DNA from: Nitrospira sp.
GTDB lineage: Bacteria > Nitrospirota > Nitrospiria > Nitrospirales > Nitrospiraceae
Assembly (NCBI GenBank): GCA_029194725.1
Contig: JARFXQ010000002.1
Coordinates: 1 to 64,000, forward strand
DNA length: 64,000 nt
Direction: 5' to 3'
Below are positions 42,363 through 50,045 of the stretch, one piece after another. Each line of letters begins with the position of its first letter. Positions within the stretch are counted from its first letter, which is position 1. The notes under the pieces are model-generated. The model was not told the origin of the DNA, made no database searches, and saw only the letters and a list, made by a program, of their open reading frames with translations. A program made the translations under genes and the position numbers.

Positions 42363-44852
42363 TTATCCTTCGACCTTTTCGACCAAGATTCGATAATGCG
42401 ATGCTTCCGACTCCAAGGCCTCTTGGATCAATACTTTATGTCCGTCGTTCTTCAGGCTCATCGGCACATTCTTGATCGGTTCACCCGCGTCGAGCCACAC
42501 TTCCAACTGTTCACCAGCGTCCATCATTTCCAGTTTCAACTTCGTCTTCACATAGTTCATCGGGCATGCGACTCCACGCAAATCGTAAACAGGCGCACCC
42601 GTTGCAATCGGAATAGCTGGTTTGGTTTCAACCGGTGCAGACGCGACCGGAGGTTTTTCTTCTTTCATCGGCGACAGTTTCAGATCCTTCCCCATCTGTT
42701 CCGTCGCTGCACGGCAGGAATCAACAAAACCCTTGGCAAATGCCATCTTCTCCCGGGCCGACTCAGCCGACGTCTCTTTCGGCCCCAGATCACCTACCTT
42801 CTTGCTCAGGTCTCGATAGAGAGGCGGCACTATACCTTTCTGCGCGATTCTGCCGTCGAACTCGATGAACGTTTCGGAATCCGTCGAAGGCTCCAGCCCT
42901 TCAGTTACCAGCATTGCCTTGGCGGCAGCCAATACAGCTCGATAGGATTTGTTCACCGATAGGGAATATTGATGCTTCTCAATGAGCAGCTTCGCTTGGT
43001 AGAGCTCTTGATCTGCCTCCAGAATGCCGTTTTCGATCATGTCCAGCGCACCGCCCGCACATTCGCCGGGACCGAGATCCTCCAGCATAAATTCTTCTTC
43101 TCCCTCCCAATCATAATAGAACGTCGGATCCTCTTCATACGGCGGCACGATGGTGTACGGAATCAACTCGTCTTTCAGTTTGCTCTTCCCGACACGTGCG
43201 ATGAATTTCGACAAATTCTCATTCGCTTGGCGATCACGCCTGTACACGTCGATCAAATGGGAGATCGCCGCCGGTACGGCCTTGGCGGGCAACTTCACGG
43301 TCATCTGCCCGATTTTGGCCGTGCCGTTTACTGAACCACCGAGATGCAATTCATAATGCGGCGCGACGTGGTCACCGAGGCGTTTTCCGACTCCATGCAA
43401 CCCAATTGTTGAAATGTGATGCTGTGCGCAAGAATTATGACAGCCGCTGATCTTCACACTCACATCCTGGAGATCTTCCGGCACACGGCCTGCTGGAAAC
43501 ACCTCGGCCAGGGCTCTGGCAAGGCCTTTGGACGATGTGATCCCAAGACCGCATGTATCTGTGCCGGGGCAGGCAATAATGTCTTCGACCAGCTCGGCTC
43601 CTGGATCTGCCAATCCGTGGGCTGCTAGGTCCTCGTAAAACTGCGGGATCTGATCGATAGGAACCCATCGGATGACCAGGTTTTGATTGATCGTGGTGCG
43701 AAGATTGCCGTTCGAGCAACGCTCAGCCAGGTCAGCGACGAACAGCATTTGTTCGGCCGTAATATCTCCCATAAACAGCTTGATGGCGGCTGTGACATAC
43801 CCATCCTGCTTCTGTTTCACAACGTTGGTCCGTTTCCACATCTCGAAGGGCGTCTCGTCGTCAATCGAGTGAGTTCCGTTCCCGTTACCACTGCCATTCC
43901 CATTTGCCACGCCGTTTCTTGTCGGCATGATGAGCCTCGGAGGTTCATCCTGGTGCTGCAGCAGGGTCAGAGGTCCATTCTTGGGAAGTGTGTGTCCCAT
44001 GGCGACGTAGGCTGCTTCCCAGCGTCGTTTGAACTCCTCAAAGCCCAGCTTGTCGATCACGAATTTCATGCGGGCCTTGTTGCGGTTTTTTCGATTGCCG
44101 AGGGTATCGAAGACTTTGATGACGGCCTCAATGCTGGGAATGAGTTCCTCCATCGGAGTGAACTCACGAAGGAGTTGCGCGATTCGCGGCGTCGAACCTA
44201 AGCCTCCGCCCACCACCATGCGGAATCCAATCATTCCGTCCGCTCGCCTGATGGCCAGCAGACCGATGTCATGGATCGGAGTCAGGGCACAGTCATGCTT
44301 GCAGCCGGAGAATGCAATCTTGAACTTTCGAGGCAGACTTTGATTCAACGGGTTCCGTAGCAAATGATAGGCGACGGTCTTTGCATAGGGAGTCACATCG
44401 AAGACTTCTCCTTGGCACACACCGGCGAGGTGACAGGCCGTCACATTCCGCACCGTGTTGGCACAGGCTTCCCTGGTGGTCAAGCCGACTTCGGCCAGCC
44501 CTCGCATGATACTCGGCACATCCTTCAGCTCGACGAAGTGCATCTGAATATCTTGTCTCGTCGTGACGTGGCCGACTCCGGTCGCATATCGGTCTGCAAG
44601 CTCCGCCACACGTCGCAGCTGATTCGCGTTGATGCCGCCGAACGGGATCTTGATACGGACCATTTGCACGCCAGGCTGACGCTGGCCGTAAATGCCGTAT
44701 TGCAGGCGAAAAGGCTTGAAAATATCGGCAGAGAGGTCTCCGCCCAATGTTCGCAAGGCTTCGGTCTCGAAGGTTTCTATTTCTTCCAGAATGGCCGGCG
44801 GAATCGGATTCGTGACAATCTTGGGGATAGTGAGAGATTCAACGGGGTTCAT
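42363..44852 (-). CDS. Sulfite/nitrite reductase fused to a HEPN-like and a TusA domain
   Basis: 829 residues. Residues 1-580 are a ferredoxin-type sulfite/nitrite reductase of two half-repeats. The second half has the siroheme-[4Fe-4S] cysteines 428/434 (CPGTDTC) and 471/475 (CHNSC). The first half carries the same spacing at 140/146 (CHLAGVC) and 184/188 (CKHDC). A Gly/Asn-rich linker lies at 313-327. Residues about 605-725 form a helical HEPN-like domain. Residues 755-829 are a TusA sulfur-relay domain with Cys763 in VACPMN. In this operon, after cysH, sulfite reduction is the likely role, with TusA perhaps receiving the sulfur. AAGGAG precedes the ATG. Confidence 0.88.
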   Translation of the reverse strand: MNPVESLTIPKIVTNPIPPAILEEIETFETEALRTLGGDLSADIFKPFRLQYGIYGQRQPGVQMVRIKIPFGGINANQLRRVAELADRYATGVGHVTTRQDIQMHFVELKDVPSIMRGLAEVGLTTREACANTVRNVTACHLAGVCQGEVFDVTPYAKTVAYHLLRNPLNQSLPRKFKIAFSGCKHDCALTPIHDIGLLAIRRADGMIGFRMVVGGGLGSTPRIAQLLREFTPMEELIPSIEAVIKVFDTLGNRKNRNKARMKFVIDKLGFEEFKRRWEAAYVAMGHTLPKNGPLTLLQHQDEPPRLIMPTRNGVANGNGSGNGNGTHSIDDETPFEMWKRTNVVKQKQDGYVTAAIKLFMGDITAEQMLFVADLAERCSNGNLRTTINQNLVIRWVPIDQIPQFYEDLAAHGLADPGAELVEDIIACPGTDTCGLGITSSKGLARALAEVFPAGRVPEDLQDVSVKISGCHNSCAQHHISTIGLHGVGKRLGDHVAPHYELHLGGSVNGTAKIGQMTVKLPAKAVPAAISHLIDVYRRDRQANENLSKFIARVGKSKLKDELIPYTIVPPYEEDPTFYYDWEGEEEFMLEDLGPGECAGGALDMIENGILEADQELYQAKLLIEKHQYSLSVNKSYRAVLAAAKAMLVTEGLEPSTDSETFIEFDGRIAQKGIVPPLYRDLSKKVGDLGPKETSAESAREKMAFAKGFVDSCRAATEQMGKDLKLSPMKEEKPPVASAPVETKPAIPIATGAPVYDLRGVACPMNYVKTKLKLEMMDAGEQLEVWLDAGEPIKNVPMSLKNDGHKVLIQEALESEASHYRILVEKVEG

Positions 44853-44893
44853 ATACCGATCTCCTTGCTTCCTCGGGAGAGGAGCCTTCTAAG

Positions 44894-45343
44894 TCAGATG
44901 TGATACATTGGATTGCGCTGAGTGTCGATCGTCCGTAGACGCATTGCCAAGTGTTCGACTGTAATGTTTTCGAGGACTTTTCGTTCCGCCTGCTGAACTT
45001 GCTCCCAGACGTCATCTAACAGCACCTCCGGCTTGCTCGCATGGCGATCACGTGGCCGTTGACCGACAGATGAGCGATGAAAGACCGGCCCTTCCAACGC
45101 CTCGAATATATCGGCGATCGACATCGTGGCCGGTTCATGCGTGAGAAGATACCCTCCTTGGGCGCCCCTTTGGCTTTCCACTAAACCGGCCTTCTTCATC
45201 GCATGAAGAACCTGTTCGAGAAAACGGACGGGAATCCCGTGGCGCCTCGCGATGGCTCGTGCTTGAATCGGGGCTTCGCTCGCATGTATGGCAAGGTCAA
45301 CAGCTACCATAATTCCGTATGTAGCACGTTTCGACACTTTCAT
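44894..45343 (-). CDS. RrF2-family transcriptional regulator (CymR/IscR type without Fe-S cysteines)
   Basis: 149 residues. The winged helix-turn-helix start (MKVSKRATYGIMVAVDLAIH, RAIARRHGIPVRFLEQVLHA, QRGAQGGYLL) is typical of RrF2. There is no Cys in the protein, so it is not an IscR-type Fe-S sensor; CymR, the cysteine-metabolism regulator, is the closer model. It is the first gene of the sulfate-assimilation operon, 41 bp ahead of the sulfite reductase gene, and an inverted repeat lies in its promoter, so self-regulation of the whole operon is likely (inference). Confidence 0.9.
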   Translation of the reverse strand: MKVSKRATYGIMVAVDLAIHASEAPIQARAIARRHGIPVRFLEQVLHAMKKAGLVESQRGAQGGYLLTHEPATMSIADIFEALEGPVFHRSSVGQRPRDRHASKPEVLLDDVWEQVQQAERKVLENITVEHLAMRLRTIDTQRNPMYHI

Positions 45344-45351
45344 TCTTTACT

Positions 45352-45366
45352 ATTCCGGTAGGGAAT
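45352..45366 (-). promoter_or_regulatory. Inverted repeat ATTCC-N5-GGAAT, probable operator
   Basis: A perfect 5-bp inverted repeat around 5 nt lies right after the -10 box, over the predicted transcription start and 8 bp before the regulator start codon. Binding of the RrF2 protein here would block initiation for the whole operon. Its match to a known CymR site is not established. Confidence 0.55.
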
Positions 45367-45370
45367 TGGA

Positions 45371-45400
45371 TATATACATTCTTCTCCCACTCCCTGTCAA
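45371..45400 (-). promoter_or_regulatory. Sigma-70-type promoter of the sulfate-assimilation operon
   Basis: On the minus strand TTGACA (45400-45395), an 18-nt spacer and TATATA (45376-45371) form a near-consensus promoter. The start site would fall near 45364, about 20 nt before the regulator ATG at 45343. It is the only such match in the 284-bp gap. Confidence 0.7.
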
Positions 45401-45627
45401 GGCGCCAGGAGCTTGGCAGGTTAAGATGATTGCCGCTATTTGGCCTATAGATATTTTTCGTGGTGAAGTTGAAAATGGTGATTGAACCACAAACCAATCT
45501 CCTTACTGATTTCATACGTGCCAAGCCATGCGGAAAGCCAGTCGAAGAGACGTCGCGCCCATAGAATCCAATTGACATCGCTTACGCCCTCGGCAATAAT
45601 CCGCCCTCTTCTTCCCGTGGTGCCTTC

Positions 45628-46215
45628 ATGTCTGTGCCGTCATCCGCATTTACCATTCTGTTATTCACGAATGATACGGCCGTGCAAACCCTGGTGAGAC
45701 AGATATTCAGGGATGCCTCCGTTACGATCGCTCGGGACAGTTCGACCTTTCAGAGGGAGTTGCGAAAACATCGGTTTGATGCCGTCGTGATGGAGTCGCA
45801 AGACGGACAGGAACAGGTAGGCGCCCTGAATGATCATCTTGACCCGGCCCGCACTCTTTGCATCGGGGGGTCTAAGGCTGCCCTGAAAAAGACGCTGAAA
45901 ACGATCCAGCTGATGAATCAGCCGGACAGCCCTCCGCAGAATAAAGGGCGCGACGCCTCTCTAGAAAGTTACCTGGAGGCGAAAATGGGTGAATTCGTGA
46001 AGGGGATGAGAAATGGATCGGCTAAAAACCTCCATCCGATCCTGATTTCTGCCGTGGAACGCCCTCTCATCACTTCAGCCTTGCGCGAGACGGGAGGCAA
46101 TCAAATACAAGCGGCTGAACTGCTCGGACTCAACCGTAACACGTTGCGAAAAAAGATCGTGAGTCTTCACATTCCTTTGAAACAAACGAAAACCAGAGCG
46201 AGGCAGAATGCCTGA
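45628..46215 (+). CDS. Fis-type DNA-binding protein with a degenerate receiver-like domain
   Basis: 195 residues. The N-terminal part (ILLFTNDTAVQTLVRQIFRD, FDAVVMESQDGQEQ) has the strand-helix order of a response-regulator receiver, but the phospho-Asp position in VVMES is Glu, so it is probably not phosphorylated. The C-terminus is a Fis/NtrC-type helix-turn-helix (ITSALRETGGNQIQAAELLG, LNRNTLRKKIVSLHI). No AAA+ domain is present. It precedes an HU gene by 72 bp on the same strand, suggesting a role in nucleoid structure or local control. Confidence 0.75.
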   Translation: MSVPSSAFTILLFTNDTAVQTLVRQIFRDASVTIARDSSTFQRELRKHRFDAVVMESQDGQEQVGALNDHLDPARTLCIGGSKAALKKTLKTIQLMNQPDSPPQNKGRDASLESYLEAKMGEFVKGMRNGSAKNLHPILISAVERPLITSALRETGGNQIQAAELLGLNRNTLRKKIVSLHIPLKQTKTRARQNA

Positions 46216-46287
46216 ACCGGACTTCCACAGATGTGCCGCGGGCGTACTTCCCATACCAACTCTCAAAACTCATGCAGGAGGGACATC

Positions 46288-46560
46288 ATGACAAAGGAAG
46301 AGTTGATCGCAAAGATGGCCGCGTCAGCAGGAATTACCAAGGTTGCAGCCGGAACCGCCCTTGAGGCATTCACCGGGGCGGTAACTTCCTCGCTGAAAAA
46401 GGGGCAACGCGTCTCCCTCGTCAATTTCGGCACCTTTACGATTTCAAAGCGAAAAGCACGAATGGGAAGGAATCCACGGACAGGTGAATCACTTCGAATC
46501 CCCGCGGCAAAGGTCCCGAAGTTTTCAGCCGGAAAAGAACTTCGCTCAGCCGTGAGGTGA
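46288..46560 (+). CDS. hup: HU-family DNA-binding protein
   Basis: 90 residues from the ATG at 46288, behind AGGAGGG; a longer frame from 46231 has no merit. Standard HU text: MTKEELIAKMAASAGITKV, LKKGQRVSLVNFGTFTISKR, RNPRTGESLRIPAAKVPKFS and AGKEL near the end. Homodimeric nucleoid protein that bends DNA. It is a paralogue of the IHF-like gene at 15779-16057. Confidence 0.95.
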   Translation: MTKEELIAKMAASAGITKVAAGTALEAFTGAVTSSLKKGQRVSLVNFGTFTISKRKARMGRNPRTGESLRIPAAKVPKFSAGKELRSAVR

Positions 46561-46628
46561 CGATACGCAGGCCGAAGGGTGTCTGACCAAAAACATGAAA
46601 GAGAAGGTCCCACTTCTTTCAGACGGCT

Positions 46629-46656
46629 GAAGGGATGCAGCCTTCCCTTTCGTTTT
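46629..46656 (+). terminator. Weak hairpin and T-run after the HU gene
   Basis: AAGGGA (46630-46635) pairs with TCCCTT (46644-46649) around an 8-nt loop, with T-rich sequence CGTTTTCTT following. It sits just before the tRNA-Val promoter. The stem is short, so this is tentative. Confidence 0.35.
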
Positions 46657-46657
46657 C

Positions 46658-46687
46658 TTGACAGTGTCAACAAGGCTATATTAGCAT
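46658..46687 (+). promoter_or_regulatory. Promoter of tRNA-Val
   Basis: TTGACA (46658-46663), an 18-nt spacer and TAGCAT (46682-46687). Transcription would start near 46694, about 8 nt before the tRNA. The initiator tRNA gene has the same -35/-10 design (TTGACT, 18 nt, TAGCAT). Confidence 0.6.
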
Positions 46688-46701
46688 GCCTTCTCTTCGA
46701 T

Positions 46702-46776
46702 AGGCGCGTAGCTCAGGGGGAGAGCGCTACCTTGACACGGTAGAGGTCGACGGTTCAAGACCGTCCGCGCCTACCA
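46702..46776 (+). tRNA. tRNA-Val (anticodon GAC)
   Basis: 75 nt with encoded CCA. Acceptor AGGCGCG pairs with CGCGCCT, the D-arm GCTC-GAGC and the T-arm GACGG-TTCAAGA-CCGTC are all intact, and the anticodon stem CTACC/GGTAG encloses TTGACAC, giving GAC. It lies 80 bp upstream of thrS and may be transcribed with it. Confidence 0.95.
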
Positions 46777-46856
46777 TTCAGCTCGAGTTGCTGGTTTGCC
46801 TCATTAAGAAGGCTCGGTTTCCGTTGTGTTTGCATTGTGGATCAAATCCATAAGTC

Positions 46857-48785
46857 ATGAAGATATCAGTTAAAGACGGTCCGAGCGGTGACATTCAGAC
46901 CGGGGAAACGGTCGGTGACGCTCTATCTGAATTAGGAATTGCAAGCCAGGATATTCTGGCAGCCAAAGTCGAAGGAGCGGTTGTTGATCTGTCACGTCCT
47001 CTGTCTGCGAGTTCGACAGTCGAACCACTGAGGTTCGACAGTTCAGAGGGCCGTGAGGTCTACCGCCACAGCAGTACTCACATCATGGCTCAGGCAGTCA
47101 AGGAGCTCTTCCCGGCTGCACAATTGACTATCGGTCCAGCCCTTGAAGACAGTTTTTATTATGACTTTGCCTTCGAACGTCCCTTTACTCCCGAAGACCT
47201 AGAGAGAATCGAAGAACGCGCTGCCGAAATCATCAAGCGTAATCTCACCATCACAAGGCAGGAGTTTTCGAAACAGGACGCGATAGATTTTTTCAAGGCC
47301 CGTGGCGAACATTACAAAGTCGAGCTGATTCAAGGTTTCCCTGATGGGGAGCCGATCACCGTCTATACACAAGGCGACTTCGTTGATCTCTGTCGAGGCC
47401 CCCATCTCCCGACTACCGGCTCCGTTGGGGCCATAAAATTGCTCAACACGGCCGGCGCCTATTGGCGAGGCGACGAACGCAATCCGATGTTACAGCGGAT
47501 CTACGGGACATCCTTTCCGACGAGGGCGGAAGTGGATGCCTATCTGGCCCGGCTGGAGGAAATTAAGCGGCGCGACCACAGAAAAGTCGGAAAAGAGCTG
47601 GATTTGATCAGTATTCAAGATGAAATCGGACCAGGGCTGGTCCTCTGGCATCCAAAAGGCGCGGCAGTCCGACTGTTGATCGAAAACTTCTGGCGTGAAC
47701 AGCATATTCGGGATGGGTACCAGCTGGTGTATTCGCCTCATACCGCACGTCTTGATCTCTGGAAAACCAGCGGGCACCTCGATTACTACCGCGAAAACAT
47801 GTTCCCATCGATGAAGCTGGAAGGCAGTGAATACCAGCTGAAACCGATGAATTGTCCGTACCATATCATGATCTATCAGAGTCATCTTCGCAGCTATCGA
47901 GACCTCCCCATTCGTTATGGGGAATTGGGAACAGTCTATCGCTATGAACGGACCGGCGTGCTGCATGGGCTCATGCGGGTGCGCGGATTCACGCAGGACG
48001 ACGCCCATCTCTTCTGCCGCCCGGATCAGATGGAGCAGGAAGTCAGCCGGGTGCTGGACTTTACATTTTTCGTGTTACGGACGTTCGGATTCCATCAATT
48101 TGAAGTGTTTTTATCCACGCGACCCAAAGAGTCCGTGGGCGGTGACGAACATTGGACCTTGGCCACCAGCGCGTTGGAAGCGGCGCTGAAAAGCCGTAAT
48201 ATCTCCTTTCACCTTGATCCGGGAGGAGGGGCATTTTACGGCCCGAAGATCGACATTAAGATCAAGGATGCGTTGGGTCGCTCCTGGCAATGTTCCACAG
48301 TCCAAGTGGATTTCAACAATCCGGAGCGGTTTGAGTTAAGTTACATTGGAGAGGACGGCAAAGCCCATCGCCCCATCATGATCCATCGCGCCTTGATGGG
48401 ATCCATCGAACGTTTTTTCGGCATTCTGATCGAGCACTACGGTGGCGCGTTCCCCACCTGGCTGGCTCCGGTACAGGCGGTGGTCATGAACATCACCGAT
48501 CATCAGCGAGACTACATTGTGGCCGTCGTCGCGCAATTGAGGGCGGCCGGTTTCCGTGCCGAAGCGGACCTTCGGAATGAAAAGATCGGATTCAAAATTC
48601 GTGAAGCGGAGAAGGCAAAAGTCCCGTTCATGCTGGTAGCGGGAAATCGCGAAATGCAAGATGGGACTCTCTCGGTACGAGGCAGAAGCGGATCAAATTT
48701 AGGATCAATGACGGTAGCTGAGGTGTTAGGTCTTCTAGGAACCGAAGTCAAACATACCCAGCGTGAATTTCAACCCACACATTAA
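46857..48785 (+). CDS. thrS: Threonyl-tRNA synthetase
   Basis: 642-residue class II synthetase at normal length. It starts with a TGS domain (MKISVKDGPSGDIQTG), then the editing domain (YRHSSTHIMAQAVKELFPAA with the HxxxH site and later the CRGPHLPTTG zinc/editing Cys), the catalytic core (MNCPYHIMIYQSHLRSYRDL; motif 2 YRYERTGVLHGLMRVRGFTQ with the zinc Cys in NCP) and motif 3 (RPIMIHRALMGSIERFFGIL), ending in the anticodon-binding domain. It heads the thrS-infC-rpmI-rplT cluster. No T-box leader was seen. Confidence 0.97.
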   Translation: MKISVKDGPSGDIQTGETVGDALSELGIASQDILAAKVEGAVVDLSRPLSASSTVEPLRFDSSEGREVYRHSSTHIMAQAVKELFPAAQLTIGPALEDSFYYDFAFERPFTPEDLERIEERAAEIIKRNLTITRQEFSKQDAIDFFKARGEHYKVELIQGFPDGEPITVYTQGDFVDLCRGPHLPTTGSVGAIKLLNTAGAYWRGDERNPMLQRIYGTSFPTRAEVDAYLARLEEIKRRDHRKVGKELDLISIQDEIGPGLVLWHPKGAAVRLLIENFWREQHIRDGYQLVYSPHTARLDLWKTSGHLDYYRENMFPSMKLEGSEYQLKPMNCPYHIMIYQSHLRSYRDLPIRYGELGTVYRYERTGVLHGLMRVRGFTQDDAHLFCRPDQMEQEVSRVLDFTFFVLRTFGFHQFEVFLSTRPKESVGGDEHWTLATSALEAALKSRNISFHLDPGGGAFYGPKIDIKIKDALGRSWQCSTVQVDFNNPERFELSYIGEDGKAHRPIMIHRALMGSIERFFGILIEHYGGAFPTWLAPVQAVVMNITDHQRDYIVAVVAQLRAAGFRAEADLRNEKIGFKIREAEKAKVPFMLVAGNREMQDGTLSVRGRSGSNLGSMTVAEVLGLLGTEVKHTQREFQPTH

Positions 48786-48799
48786 AAAAGAGGTGGCCT

Positions 48800-49309
48800 A
48801 TCGTTCCCAAACTACGCGTGAATCGTGAGATCCGAGTCCGAGAAGTTCGTGTCATTGGTCCGGAGGGAGAACAACTCGGCATTCTTCCGACTCCGGATGC
48901 CTTTCGTCAGGCTCAAGAAGGCGGCTATGATTTGGTGGAGGTCGCTCCCAACTCGGTTCCCCCGGTCTGTAGGATTATGGACTTTGGGAAGTATAAGTAT
49001 GAGCTGAGCAAAAAAGATCATCAAAGCCGGCGTCATCAAAAGTCCACCCAAGTGAAGGAAATCAAATTGCGCCCACGGACCGATAAGCATGACCTTGAGA
49101 TTAAGGTCCGTCAGATGAAGAGCTTTCTCGAAGAGGGCAACAAAACCAAGGTCACCCTCACTTATCGTGGACGAGAAATGGCGAACCAAGAGATGGGTCG
49201 CGCAGTGATGAATTCCGTCATTGAACAGTTGGCCCAAGCCGGTACCATTGAATATGCCCCTCGTATGGAAGGACGCAGTTTGATCATGATCGTCGCTCCA
49301 AAACACTAA
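48800..49309 (+). CDS. infC: Translation initiation factor IF-3 with apparent AUC start codon
   Basis: The factor prevents 50S joining and checks the initiator tRNA and start codon. A GTG at 48818 is possible, but the codons before it (ATC GTT CCC AAA CTA CGC) encode the usual IF-3 start (VPKLRVNREIR), and GAGGTGG lies 3-4 nt before the ATC at 48800. IF-3 genes are known to use rare AUU/AUC/AUA starts for autoregulation, so I set the start at 48800 (169 aa). Text such as REVRVIGPEGEQLGILP, PPVCRIMDFGKYKYE and RPRTDKHDLEIKVRQMKSFL is diagnostic. It starts 15 bp after thrS. Confidence 0.9.
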   Translation: MVPKLRVNREIRVREVRVIGPEGEQLGILPTPDAFRQAQEGGYDLVEVAPNSVPPVCRIMDFGKYKYELSKKDHQSRRHQKSTQVKEIKLRPRTDKHDLEIKVRQMKSFLEEGNKTKVTLTYRGREMANQEMGRAVMNSVIEQLAQAGTIEYAPRMEGRSLIMIVAPKH

Positions 49310-49349
49310 CGTACAGTGCAGTGATTGCTCAACCAAAGGAACCTCCAAC

Positions 49350-49544
49350 ATGAAAATGAAGACGCATTCAGGGACGAGCAAACGATTTACCAAGACGGGA
49401 AGCGGCAAGCTTGTCCGCCGCAAGGCGGGCAAGCGGCACATACTGACCAGCAAGCGGCATGACCGGAAGCGCCGCCTGAGCGGAACAGCAGTGGTGGATT
49501 CCACAGTTGTTTCTACTTTGAATCGACTCCTGCCGTATGCATAG
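49350..49544 (+). CDS. rpmI: 50S ribosomal protein L35
   Basis: 64 residues, strongly basic, with the family text MKMKTHSGTSKRFTKTGSGK, VRRKAGKRHILTSKRHDRKR and the late LNRLLPYA. A typical length and place between infC and rplT. AAGGAACCTCC lies before the ATG. Part of the translationally regulated infC-rpmI-rplT unit. Confidence 0.96.
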   Translation: MKMKTHSGTSKRFTKTGSGKLVRRKAGKRHILTSKRHDRKRRLSGTAVVDSTVVSTLNRLLPYA

Positions 49545-49596
49545 ACGACGATCGTGTAGTGTTGTGACTTTCAGGCCCCAAAAGGAGTAATGAATC

Positions 49597-49965
49597 ATGC
49601 CTCGCGTAAAAGGTGGACCAAAAACTCGGCAGCGGAGAAAGAAACGGATCAAGTTAGCATCGGGTCAGTACGGAGGGAAAAGCCGGCTCTTCCGTTCGGC
49701 GACGGAAAGTGTTGATAAGGGCTTGACCTACGCATATACGGGTCGCAAGAACCGAAAGCGCGATTTCCGGCAACTGTGGATCGCTCGCATCAGCGCGGCA
49801 GTGCGTGCGCAAGGAATGACGTACGGTCGATTCATCAACGCACTCAAGAAGGCCAATGTCGCGCTCGATCGAAAAGTCCTCTCGGACATGGCGATCAAAG
49901 ACGCAGCAGGGTTTGAACAACTCATCGGTCTTGCCAAGCAACACTTGACTCCCGCCACAGCGTAA
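49597..49965 (+). CDS. rplT: 50S ribosomal protein L20
   Basis: 122 residues: MPRVKGGPKTRQRRKKRIKL (here RQRRKKR), GQYGGKSRLFRSATESVDKG, YAYTGRKNRKRDFRQLWIAR and MTYGRFINALKKANVALDRK. An early 23S-binding assembly protein that represses its own operon in E. coli. AAGGAG precedes the ATG. In most bacteria pheS-pheT follow on the same strand; here they are replaced by a convergent archaeal-type pair. Confidence 0.97.
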   Translation: MPRVKGGPKTRQRRKKRIKLASGQYGGKSRLFRSATESVDKGLTYAYTGRKNRKRDFRQLWIARISAAVRAQGMTYGRFINALKKANVALDRKVLSDMAIKDAAGFEQLIGLAKQHLTPATA

Positions 49966-49988
49966 CTTCACGTGTTCGATAAAATGTT

Positions 49989-50029
49989 CGACGGAGGGGA
50001 AGGCGACAATTGTCGTTACCCTTCCGTCG
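49989..50029. terminator. Bidirectional hairpin between convergent rplT and pheT
   Basis: CGACGGAGGGG (49989-49999) pairs with CCCTTCCGTCG (50019-50029), 11 bp with one wobble. The 19-nt loop contains a perfect palindrome CGACAATTGTCG that can form its own stem. Short T or A tracts flank both sides. The position between two converging genes suits a shared terminator. Confidence 0.65.
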
Positions 50030-50045
50030 TTTCCGGTAAGAACCC

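Noticed and set aside
44894..45343. IscR-type Fe-S sensor
   Set aside because: The protein contains no cysteine, so it cannot bind an IscR-like cluster through Cys.
46777..46856. T-box or other riboswitch ahead of thrS
   Set aside because: The 80-bp gap has no T-box sequence, specifier hairpin or antiterminator pair that I can recognise.
48818..48820. GTG at 48818 as the infC start
   Set aside because: The ribosome site GAGGTGG is about 20 nt away, and conserved IF-3 residues lie upstream in frame. The ATC at 48800 fits better.
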